DNA from: Sporobacter sp942492735
Lineage (GTDB): Bacteria > Bacillota > Clostridia > Oscillospirales > Oscillospiraceae
Assembly: GCA_942492735.1 (NCBI GenBank)
Contig: OW818648.1
Coordinates: 2,170,001-2,234,000 of the forward strand
Reading direction: 5' to 3'
Length of the DNA stretch: 64,000 nucleotides
Positions 52,522 to 60,138 of the stretch are shown in pieces. Below the pieces are notes generated by a model that was given only the letters and a program-made list of their open reading frames with translations, did not search any database and was not told the origin of the DNA. The translations under genes were made by a program, and so were the position numbers. Each line of letters starts with the position of its first letter. The first letter of the stretch is position 1.

Positions 52522-52556
52522 AGCCCGCTTCAGAATATAATCTGAAACGGGTTTCT
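52522..52556 (+). terminator. Terminator of the sugar operon
   Basis: AGCCCGCTTCAGA, short AT loop, TCTGAAACGGGTTT. Confidence 0.7.
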
Positions 52557-52665
52557 GATATTTGTGCAGTCATATTTCTGATTTTTAGATTAAAATGATC
52601 ATTGCTTTTATTCGTAAATATTTATACAATGCTAATATGACATGATGTGAAAGAGGTATAGCTCA

Positions 52666-53550
52666 TTGGATACATTGCAGCTGAAACTTTTTATTTCGGT
52701 ATCCCAAACGTTGAACTTCACGAAGACCTCAAACGAGTTCTTTATGACACAGCCAACCGTCAGCAATTATATCAAGTCTCTGGAAAACAGTATCGGTGTG
52801 AGGCTGTTAAACCGTGACAGCCACAGTGTCTCGCTCACCCCGGAGGGGCGGGAGTTCGTCGGCTATGCCAGTCAGATGCTGACGATCCAAATGGAGGCAG
52901 AGAGCCGGCTGCGCAACATCTCTGAGGGGCGAACCGGTTATATACGTATTGCCATGCTGTCTAGCGCGGCTGAACTATTCTCGGAGTGTCTGATAGAGTT
53001 CAACAGAGACCAGCCGGGCGTTCAGGTGGATGTCGACATTAAAGAGGGTACAGAAATGATGAAGGCTATCAGTCAGTGTAACTATGACATCTATTTTGCC
53101 AATCGGTACATGATACCCGAAAATGACAGTATCGAATATATCATCACCGGTACGAACCATCTGCACCTGTTTATGCATCGGGATATCGCGGACAAAATAG
53201 ATATGAATGACTGGTCGTCACTCAATGCGTACCATTTCGTGTCCGTACCGGAGACGGATTTTGCCCTGTCCGGACAAATCAAGAATATATGCGCCAACCG
53301 CGGTATTGTTCCGGATATCATCAACTACTATAACCGCGCGGATACGCTCCTTCTTGCTGTCAACTCCAACATAGGAGTTACGATACTCCCGCCGGCCTTA
53401 AAGTATTCCTACAATTATCCGAATATGGTCTCTATGCCGATTGAAGGCGAAGACGCTGTCATCAACTATGTCGTCGCCTGGCATAAGAACCGCGGGAATC
53501 CGGACGCGAAAAAATTCCTGCAGCTTCGGGCACTTTTGAGGCCTCGGTAG
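52666..53550 (+). CDS. LysR-family transcriptional regulator
   Basis: 294 residues. N-terminal winged helix: LQLKLFISVSQTLNFTKTSNEFFMTQPTVSNYIKSLENSIGVRLLNRDSHSVSLTPEG. The rest is a periplasmic-binding-like effector domain. TTG start with AAAGAGGT about 9 bases upstream. It precedes the beta-keto acid cleavage gene in the same direction, and both genes share the same 15 bases just upstream (GTGAAAGAGGTATAG). It probably controls that catabolic set. Confidence 0.93.
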   Translation: MDTLQLKLFISVSQTLNFTKTSNEFFMTQPTVSNYIKSLENSIGVRLLNRDSHSVSLTPEGREFVGYASQMLTIQMEAESRLRNISEGRTGYIRIAMLSSAAELFSECLIEFNRDQPGVQVDVDIKEGTEMMKAISQCNYDIYFANRYMIPENDSIEYIITGTNHLHLFMHRDIADKIDMNDWSSLNAYHFVSVPETDFALSGQIKNICANRGIVPDIINYYNRADTLLLAVNSNIGVTILPPALKYSYNYPNMVSMPIEGEDAVINYVVAWHKNRGNPDAKKFLQLRALLRPR

Positions 53551-53697
53551 ATTTGGATACGATTTCGTTATTGCCCTATAATAAACACTTTGTGACAAAT
53601 GCACTTCCTTAATTTATAATAAAATTGACTGATTGTCTAAATAATAAGAAGTGACTGCAATAATATGTAATTTTTAATTGTGAAAGAGGTATAGAAA

Positions 53698-54585
53698 ATG
53701 GCTAGTAAAAGAAAAATTGTTCTTACTGTTGCTCAGACAGGCAATTTCCAAGGGAAGGACGCCAACCCGAATTTACCCGAGCAGCCGAATGAAATTATCC
53801 AATCCGCTTATGAATGCTACAATGCGGGTGCCTCTATCGTCCATATCCACGCCCGCGACAAGGCTGGTAAATCGTGTAACGATCCAAAAATCTTCGCCGA
53901 GATTAACACTGGTATTCGCGCTAAGTGCTCCATTATCACACAGAACTCCACAGCGCCTGCCACAAAACCCAACAGCGAAGCTGACGACGGTGTTGCGCTC
54001 CTTTATGACGATTCAATCTTGGACGCGCTGCCAGAAATGTGCTCCCTCGACGCTTCCCTCATTACCACAATCTGGGGCGATCTGTCCTTCATCTACAGAT
54101 GGGAACGTCCCTGGCTCATTAAGCAGGCCAAGAGGATGATGGAACTGGGTATCAAGCCGGAGATCGAGGTCTTCAATCCCTCCAGCATCGAGGAAGTCTT
54201 CGGTATCCTCGCCCCCCAAGGCATTCTTCCGGAGCCCATTTCACTCACCTTGGTTATGGGTATGAACAAGGTCAGCCAAGGCGCTATTTCCTACACTCAA
54301 GCCAATCATGACCATATGATCAACATGCTGCCCAAAGACCGTTATGTGAACTGGTCAACCATGGCTATCGCCGCTAATCAGCTCCCGGGTGTCACCTATG
54401 GCGTGCTCAAGGGCGGAAATGCCCGTGTCGGCATGGAAGACAACATCTACTACTCGCACGGCCGTCTTGCAAAGAGCAACGCGGAGCTTGTTGAGCGCAT
54501 GGTTCGCATCATCCGCGAACTCGATATGGAAGTCGCGACACCTGAAGAGGCCAGAGAGATACTCAAGCTGAAACCCCTGAAGTAA
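53698..54585 (+). CDS. Beta-keto acid cleavage enzyme (BKACE, DUF849)
   Basis: 295 residues with an (alpha/beta)8 barrel. Zn-binding VHIHARD is present, with NPNLPEQPNEIIQSAYECYNAGASI before it and YGVLKGGNARVGMEDNIYYSHGRLAKSNAELVERMVRI at the end, the strongest family mark. These enzymes split a beta-keto acid with acetyl-CoA to give acetoacetate and a new acyl-CoA. The lysine-fermentation enzyme Kce and dehydrocarnitine-cleaving enzymes belong here. The next gene resembles carnitine dehydrogenase, which favours a dehydrocarnitine-like substrate (inference). GAAAGAGG precedes the ATG. Confidence 0.93.
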   Translation: MASKRKIVLTVAQTGNFQGKDANPNLPEQPNEIIQSAYECYNAGASIVHIHARDKAGKSCNDPKIFAEINTGIRAKCSIITQNSTAPATKPNSEADDGVALLYDDSILDALPEMCSLDASLITTIWGDLSFIYRWERPWLIKQAKRMMELGIKPEIEVFNPSSIEEVFGILAPQGILPEPISLTLVMGMNKVSQGAISYTQANHDHMINMLPKDRYVNWSTMAIAANQLPGVTYGVLKGGNARVGMEDNIYYSHGRLAKSNAELVERMVRIIRELDMEVATPEEAREILKLKPLK

Positions 54586-54680
54586 AGTGAAAATTTCATT
54601 TTCACTCACGCAAAATTGACTCAGCCTCGATAAAGGCTACTCGGCTGTTTGCAATAGCGAATTGCAAACCGTCAATTTTG
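54586..54680 (+). repeat. Intercistronic double-hairpin element, copy 2
   Basis: AGTGAAAAT-TTC-ATTTTCACT begins just after the stop of the BKACE gene; GTTTGCAAT-AGCGA-ATTGCAAAC follows, then CGTCAATTTTG. Same order as copy 1 at 38598. Confidence 0.6.
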
Positions 54681-54700
54681 ATTCAGGAATGGAGAATTAT

Positions 54701-55657
54701 ATGAAGCTTGACAGTGTAAAGCATATCGGTATCATCGGTCTCGGCATGATTGGCGACAGCATGGCGGTACTCACCACAGGCCACGGCTACCGCACCACGT
54801 GCGTTGCCCGCCGCGCGGAGATGATACCCGAATACAAGAAAACATACGACATGTATTTCCACCAGATGATCGACCAGGGTCTCATGACCGAAGCACAGCT
54901 CGAGATCTGCAGAAAATATGTGACGTACACTCTTGACTATAACGAACTGGCGACATGTGACGTCATTTTTGAATGCGTCAACGAGAATATCGATCTGAAG
55001 CATGAGATATACGGACGCCTTGAACAGATATGCACCAACCTGAAGGTCATCTGCTCGGTCAGCTCCTCCTTTGTGCCCGATGTGCTTGCCGAGAAGGCCA
55101 CAAAATACAAAGACCGCATCATCATCACACACCCCTTCAACCCGGCGCATATGGTGCCCTTCTTTGAGCTTTGCGGCGGCGCAGCCACCGGTGAAGGCGT
55201 TCTCCAGTTTGCTAAAGAGGTGCTCGAAGCCCTTGACCGCAAGCCGGTTATCCTCAAAAAGCCCGCGCCCGGCTTTATAGGCAATCGTTTACAGTTTGCG
55301 CTTTGGCGGGAGGCACTCAATTTAGTCGAGAGCGGCATCTGCGATCCAAGAGACGTCGACACCTGCCTCAACTACAGCTTCTGCCCACGTTACACGTCGA
55401 TCGGCATGTATGAGCACTTCGATAACGGTGACCTGCGGCTGAACATTACAACCTGCAATACGGTGTTCCCGACACTCAGCAATATAGCGGAGGCACCCCC
55501 CGCCATCACAGACAGAATAGCCAGAGGCGATACCGGTGCCAGAGCCGAATCCCACAAGGGTTTCTATGACTGGAACGGCGTCGACATGGCGGCTTATCGT
55601 GAGCGTGTCACCGCCCCTTACTGGCGGTTTATCAACTGGGAGCTGCCAAAAGAGTAA
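54701..55657 (+). CDS. 3-hydroxyacyl dehydrogenase, L-carnitine dehydrogenase-like
   Basis: 318 residues from the ATG at 54701, which has GGAGA upstream; the open frame begins 13 codons earlier inside the repeat element. NAD-binding GIIGLGMIGDSMAVLTTGHGY, catalytic-region SVSSSFVPDVLAE and HPFNPAHMVPFFELCGG. It is of the 3-hydroxyacyl-CoA dehydrogenase fold but closest by eye to L-carnitine dehydrogenase / lambda-crystallin-like enzymes that act on free hydroxy acids. It should oxidise a beta-hydroxy acid to the beta-keto acid that the preceding enzyme cleaves. Confidence 0.85.
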   Translation: MKLDSVKHIGIIGLGMIGDSMAVLTTGHGYRTTCVARRAEMIPEYKKTYDMYFHQMIDQGLMTEAQLEICRKYVTYTLDYNELATCDVIFECVNENIDLKHEIYGRLEQICTNLKVICSVSSSFVPDVLAEKATKYKDRIIITHPFNPAHMVPFFELCGGAATGEGVLQFAKEVLEALDRKPVILKKPAPGFIGNRLQFALWREALNLVESGICDPRDVDTCLNYSFCPRYTSIGMYEHFDNGDLRLNITTCNTVFPTLSNIAEAPPAITDRIARGDTGARAESHKGFYDWNGVDMAAYRERVTAPYWRFINWELPKE

Positions 55658-55678
55658 AAACGAACATGCCATCAGTAT

Positions 55679-55752
55679 GTCATTCCCGCGAAAGCGAGAA
55701 TCCACGTACCTTCAGGCGGCAAGATATAGATTCCCGCCTGCGCGGGAATGGC
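55679..55752. repeat. REP-type inverted repeat
   Basis: GTCATTCCCGCGAAAGCGAG...GATTCCCGCCTGCGCGGGAATGGC, a widespread bacterial extragenic palindrome type. It lies between two genes of the carnitine-like cluster. Confidence 0.75.
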
Positions 55753-55805
55753 AATATCGTTGCTATAACCCATAACGCCTTGTGAACGGCGGATAGGAGA
55801 TTAAA

Positions 55806-56267
55806 ATGGTATACGATAACATTAATGGCGGCGATTTTGCGAAGCACTTCGTGCAGGAGCTGCAAGCGCCTAAAGACATGGGCACACCGGAGTTCCGGGC
55901 AATGTACAATACATTTGCTAAACGTGTTCTCTGGATGGACTCGAATGTCTGCGAAGGCGCATTCCAGATGAACACCGCCTGGTATTTTGCTATCCCCCCG
56001 AGAGACCCGATTTTTACGGAGCACTCTCACGATTATGACGAGCTGATTGGCTGGTTCGGAAGCAATCCGGATGACCAGGAGGACCTCGGCGGCGTGATCG
56101 AATTTTCCGTCGGCGGGGAAGCCCACAGGCTCACAAAAACAACCATGATCTGGCTTCCCGGCGGCACATCGCATAACCCGGTGCGCATTCTGGAGGTCAA
56201 AAAGCCCATCTTCCATTTCTCCATCGTGACGAATCCAACGTACGACGGAAAGCAAATCTACAAATAG
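55806..56267 (+). CDS. Cupin-like protein of the carnitine-type cluster
   Basis: 153 residues. PIFTEHSHDYDELIGWFGSNPDD holds the H-x-H-x(n)-E first cupin motif; MIWLPGGTSHNPVRI fits the second with PxGxxH. No signal peptide. A single-domain metal-binding cupin of unknown role, probably acting on an intermediate of this cluster or as a lyase/isomerase. GGAG lies about 9 bases before the ATG. A strong terminator follows. Confidence 0.75.
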   Translation: MVYDNINGGDFAKHFVQELQAPKDMGTPEFRAMYNTFAKRVLWMDSNVCEGAFQMNTAWYFAIPPRDPIFTEHSHDYDELIGWFGSNPDDQEDLGGVIEFSVGGEAHRLTKTTMIWLPGGTSHNPVRILEVKKPIFHFSIVTNPTYDGKQIYK

Positions 56268-56279
56268 CCAGAAGCTCCG

Positions 56280-56322
56280 CAATCCGCTGCAGTCTTATCT
56301 TAAGACTTGCAGCGGATTTTTT
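56280..56322 (+). terminator. Strong terminator
   Basis: AATCCGCTGCA and TGCAGCGGATTTTTT enclose an inner GTCTTA/TAAGAC stem. Perfect pairing and a good T run. Confidence 0.92.
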
Positions 56323-56348
56323 ACGTGGAACTATAGTGTGGGGTAGTG

Positions 56349-56377
56349 TTTACATGGAAAGCAGTTTGTGGTATAAT
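56349..56377 (+). promoter_or_regulatory. Promoter ahead of the HTH/kinase pair (TTTACA-17-TATAAT)
   Basis: TTTACA at 56349-56354 and TATAAT at 56372-56377, spacing 17. Predicted start near 56384. Confidence 0.7.
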
Positions 56378-56421
56378 TTGCCGACAGCAATAAATTTCTA
56401 CTAATGGGTAGGAGTGGTAGA

Positions 56422-56455
56422 AAAGCATCGAAAATGAGACTTTCGATGCTTTTTC
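56422..56455 (+). terminator. Intrinsic terminator inside the leader
   Basis: AAAGCATCGAAA-ATGAGAC-TTTCGATGCTTTTT. It lies only about 40-70 bases after the predicted start and 110 bases before the next gene, so it is an attenuator or the end of a small RNA. TTCTAC/GTAGAA just upstream can form another stem. Confidence 0.75.
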
Positions 56456-56564
56456 ATGGGCTGATATACGATGCAGCCTCAGATGATCTATACTGGAGCT
56501 GGGCTTGAGTGATATCTTTATCGTCTTTTACAAATAATCAACGAGAGCTGGTTGTGCTGAACGT

Positions 56565-58205
56565 ATGAAACAATATTTATATGATATATTGCCAAAACTG
56601 AGCGATGTGATGACGAACGAAGAACGTTTGACACTGTTCAATCAAACGTTCCATAAAGTCCTTGAAGACAACGCGCAGAATGTGAATTGTCCAATTATTG
56701 ATGAGGACGGCATCATTCACATTGAAAACCTGAAAAGAATTACCGACAAGCTCGGGATGGGGTCGCTTGACTTTTACAGAAAAGAAAGGGTCGAGACGGC
56801 TCAAAGAATCACGGGGCGGTGTATCAAGATTCCGTCAAAAGATATGCTGCTGCTCATCTGTGTTTGCCTTGAGCTGGACACGGATGCGGCGCACACGCTC
56901 TTAAGAGCCGCCGGATACGGAGATTACCTAAAAAACCTGAAGGAATTCATTATTTTCTGCGGTTTGAATAATATAAAAAGCATTGATGACGTGAGCAGCA
57001 GGCTTTTTCAATACGGCTTCAGGGAACAAAGCGCGCTCATGACAGTGTCGTATCACAGCGAAAAGGACATCATTAAAAAATTCGGCGCGTACTTTTCGCA
57101 ATTATGCAGTAAAAAAGACTATGATAAGAAGAAGATACTTGAGCGCGCCGGGCTTGTATCGGCACAGCTTGATCCCGAGAAAAATAAGTACTATTATAAC
57201 GCCTTCTATGGTCAGAAGAGCGTGAAGATAATCCTCAATCACACGCAGGTTCTGAAGCTTTTTGCAGCACTGGATTTAACCATCAGCGAGAAAATGGAGT
57301 ATCTGGGCTTTCTGCTGGATCTCGATATCATCCATGAGGACAGCATCAAGATATTATTGGATTCGGTAAATGCTGACGCATATGCAGATAGCGGCGATGG
57401 TTCGGCGACAAATCCGCTGAGCGTTGACCATAATTCGGTTTTTACGCAATACATCTCAAATCGTATAGACCATCTCTACTGGGATCAGCTCGACGGCTTT
57501 ATAGAGCAGACTTTCAGCAGCATCCGGAGTTTTGCTGTTTTTTATAACCAGCTGATCCTCTATGAAGGTTTCAGAAATGTCGCAGATTTCTGCAATGAAT
57601 ATGAGCTCTCGACGAAATCGCACTACAACTACGTCTTGGGCATCACACTGCCGGAACTGACGACGCTGACGGCGTGCTCATTTCTGTTCAGGAAAATGTC
57701 GATTCAGATTTACAACACGCTTCTAAAAAAAGCAGGTAAATATATTTTCGATAATAACGAAGACTCCATAGTCTATATTATTGCCAAAGAGATATTAGTT
57801 CGGAAAACCAGCGGCGCCGCTGCTTTCGGAGACCTATATGATTTGGTGGAATACCTCGTTGCCGCGTCAGATAATACCCAAGAGTATCTTTATGAAGACC
57901 TGGGTGCGCTTTATTTAGAACTCGTAAAAATCCTCTCCAGGAATCTCCTCGGTTATGTTAAGAATGTCGGTTTTGATCTAAAGCCTAAAGACCAGGCGGT
58001 TTTAAAAGCACTGGCAGAAAATCTTGTGAAGTCACGCGTCATGAACTATTCCAAATACATCGGCCATTTGTTCGAAGAGGATAAGAGCGCACACGTGAAT
58101 GGTTTTATTGAGCTGCTGAAGGGAAAATTCGGTTTTTCGGATGACAGTGCACTTATTGTCAGCCTACAATTAAAAAGTCGGGCGGGAGAAAGCAGCAATG
58201 GATAA
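56565..58205 (+). CDS. Unknown regulator with HTH-like N-terminus, paired with a protein kinase
   Basis: 546 residues, not assigned to a named family. Residues ~55-125 read ITDKLGMGSLDFYRKERVETAQRI...IPSKDMLLLICVCLELDTDAAHTLLRAAGYGDY, resembling XRE/cI-type proteins in which a helix-turn-helix is followed by a 'short-lived growth choice' style helical pair. The remainder is all-helical with no membrane segment. The start ATG lacks a strong ribosome binding site. Its stop overlaps the start of a Ser/Thr kinase gene by 8 bases, so the two are made together. The kinase may phosphorylate it (inference). Confidence 0.65.
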   Translation: MKQYLYDILPKLSDVMTNEERLTLFNQTFHKVLEDNAQNVNCPIIDEDGIIHIENLKRITDKLGMGSLDFYRKERVETAQRITGRCIKIPSKDMLLLICVCLELDTDAAHTLLRAAGYGDYLKNLKEFIIFCGLNNIKSIDDVSSRLFQYGFREQSALMTVSYHSEKDIIKKFGAYFSQLCSKKDYDKKKILERAGLVSAQLDPEKNKYYYNAFYGQKSVKIILNHTQVLKLFAALDLTISEKMEYLGFLLDLDIIHEDSIKILLDSVNADAYADSGDGSATNPLSVDHNSVFTQYISNRIDHLYWDQLDGFIEQTFSSIRSFAVFYNQLILYEGFRNVADFCNEYELSTKSHYNYVLGITLPELTTLTACSFLFRKMSIQIYNTLLKKAGKYIFDNNEDSIVYIIAKEILVRKTSGAAAFGDLYDLVEYLVAASDNTQEYLYEDLGALYLELVKILSRNLLGYVKNVGFDLKPKDQAVLKALAENLVKSRVMNYSKYIGHLFEEDKSAHVNGFIELLKGKFGFSDDSALIVSLQLKSRAGESSNG

Positions 58206-59103
58206 TAGAGTCCCTTTGAAGCACGGCGACACGCTTTTTCTGAGTAATGATACATATACAATCCACCGACTTTTAGCCAGAGGAGGCACTTCTCTGATAT
58301 ACGAGGGGGAGCGGCTTTATTGTGATCAGGAGGATAATCCAAAACGGTGTTTCAATAAAAAAGTGCTGTTGAAGGAACTGGCACCGCTCGGTACGCAGTT
58401 TTCCAGAAGCGGTTCAGGTGAGATCGTCTTCGAGGATGCAGATGTGTCTGCATTAAAGCTGCTTTTTGACAATGAAATCGATAGCCTGGCCATTGTCCAA
58501 GCTAAAAATACTCAGAGTAACCGTATACCTGATATGGATTCCTACGGCGACTATAATAACACCGTCTACATAGCACTCAATCATATAAAAGGCGAACTGC
58601 TCAGTGAATATATCGGCAAGAGAAGAATGACAGATCATGAAATACGGAATATTTTTACGCAGATTCTGCGCGTTGTCGGCTTTCTGCACGGCATAGACAA
58701 AGATTATTGCCATTTAGACCTTAAGCCGAATAACTTTATAGTCGATGTCCTCGATTCCGTCTATCTTTTTGATTTCGGATCTTCAATAATCGAAGATGAG
58801 ACATGGATCAATAACTGTACCGAAGATTATTCCGCGCCAGAAGTCGTGTATAACATGCTCGATAAGGTCGGCCAAAGGTCTGATATTTATTCGCTCGGGG
58901 CAATCCTGTTCGAAATGGTCACCGGCGATCGTGCGTCCATGGACCGCTTTCTGCTGTGCGGAGATAGATATTGTGCGGAACGCTTCTGCACCAGATATGA
59001 TTATAATGTGCTTTTAAGCCGAATGCTGACCGAGGATGTTAACCGCCGCTTTGAATCGGTCGAGGAAACTGCTCGTATTTTCAGCCGCATGTATGAGGCA
59101 TAG
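58198..59103 (+). CDS. Serine/threonine protein kinase (non-RD)
   Basis: 301 residues, one Hanks-type kinase domain and nothing else. Gly-rich loop LLARGGTSLIYEG (about 25-37), Lys in VLLKEL (about 60), Glu in NEIDSLAI, catalytic loop CHLDLKPNNFIV (about 176-187) with Leu replacing the usual Arg of HRD, DFG in LFDFGSS and the APE motif in SAPEV. All catalytic residues are present. No PASTA repeats or membrane helix, so it is cytosolic. It overlaps the preceding gene by 8 bases. Targets unknown. Confidence 0.93.
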   Translation: MDNRVPLKHGDTLFLSNDTYTIHRLLARGGTSLIYEGERLYCDQEDNPKRCFNKKVLLKELAPLGTQFSRSGSGEIVFEDADVSALKLLFDNEIDSLAIVQAKNTQSNRIPDMDSYGDYNNTVYIALNHIKGELLSEYIGKRRMTDHEIRNIFTQILRVVGFLHGIDKDYCHLDLKPNNFIVDVLDSVYLFDFGSSIIEDETWINNCTEDYSAPEVVYNMLDKVGQRSDIYSLGAILFEMVTGDRASMDRFLLCGDRYCAERFCTRYDYNVLLSRMLTEDVNRRFESVEETARIFSRMYEA

Positions 59104-59154
59104 AATGATATATTGAATATAAATTCAAAATAATTTAAATGATTTAACTTCAGT

Positions 59155-59253
59155 GTCGTTCTGAGGCGCAGCGCAACGAAGAATCTCCAGATAACCCAGA
59201 GTCGGTGCTACGACATTAGGTTATCTGGAGATTCTTCGCAGGCTCAGAATGAC
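59155..59253. repeat. REP-type inverted repeat (GTCATTCTGAG family)
   Basis: Outer arms GTCGTTCTGAG / CTCAGAATGAC and a 20-base perfect inner arm, CGAAGAATCTCCAGATAACC with its complement at 59219-59238. It is a MITE-like or REP element found in many anaerobes. Lies between convergent genes. Confidence 0.8.
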
Positions 59254-59316
59254 AAAACGCCGGTATCTCATAGCAATGACAGTCGTCCGAAAGCTTATTA
59301 AGAATCTGAGCCCGCG

Positions 59317-59997
59317 TTACTGTACGAATTTATATCCGAAACCCCAGACGGTGACGATACATGAGTCATACGGCTTGATATTTTCACGCAGCGTTTTAAT
59401 ATGCGTATCAACTGTCCGATCGGAGCCGGAAAACTCATATCCCCAGACCTCGTTCAGGAGGCTTTCACGGGAGTAGGCCTTGTTTGGATTTTGCGAAAGG
59501 AAGAACAACAGATCATATTCTTTCGGCGTCAGCTTGATAGCGGTATCGTCAACACAGACAGTATGTGAAATCGTGTCGATGAGGAGGCCGTTCATTGTTA
59601 TTTTTGCCGGAGACGCGCATTTGATGCCGCGCGCTCGATATAGATGCACCTTTATGCGCGCCAAGAGTTCCGGGACTGAAAAGGGCTTACAGAGGTAGTC
59701 GTCAGCCCCAAGCTCGAACGCGAGCAGCTTGTCGCGTTCGCCTGTGTTGACGCTGGTGATGATAATGGGCACATCGGAGACCTTACGAATTTGACGGCAT
59801 ACGTTCCATCCGTCGAGCGTTGGGAGGTCTGTGTCCAGGATTATCATTTGATAATCCTGACGTCTGAACAATTTGATCGCCATGATGCCGTCTGTTGCCG
59901 CATCAAAAGAATAGCACGCGTTCTCTGCAAGCTTTTTAACTTGGTTTCTGGTGCAATCATCTTTATCAACAATGAGCAGGCGAATATCATTCATCAT
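59317..59997 (-). CDS. OmpR-family response regulator (orphan)
   Basis: 226 residues from the ATG at 59997, which has GGGAGGTG upstream. Receiver domain: LLIVDKDDCTRNQ (acidic pair), phospho-Asp in IILDTDLPTLDGW, TSV with conserved Thr/Ser and CKPFS with the Lys. Then a winged-helix output domain: LTPKEYDLLFFLSQNPNKAYSRESLLNEVWGYEFSGSDRTVDTHIKTLRENI...WGFGYKF. No histidine kinase gene is adjacent. The downstream repeat separates it from the protein kinase gene. Confidence 0.95.
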   Translation of the reverse strand: MMNDIRLLIVDKDDCTRNQVKKLAENACYSFDAATDGIMAIKLFRRQDYQMIILDTDLPTLDGWNVCRQIRKVSDVPIIITSVNTGERDKLLAFELGADDYLCKPFSVPELLARIKVHLYRARGIKCASPAKITMNGLLIDTISHTVCVDDTAIKLTPKEYDLLFFLSQNPNKAYSRESLLNEVWGYEFSGSDRTVDTHIKTLRENIKPYDSCIVTVWGFGYKFVQ

Positions 59998-60138
59998 GTC
60001 ACCTCCCAAAATTATAGTCAGACAGAAGATTATACACCAATATTTTATAATGGATTTTATTGGAATACAATAGATTTTTGATTGTCAGATGAATAACAAA
60101 TGGCTATGCAGGTCATGCATAGCCATTTACAGCGTTGT

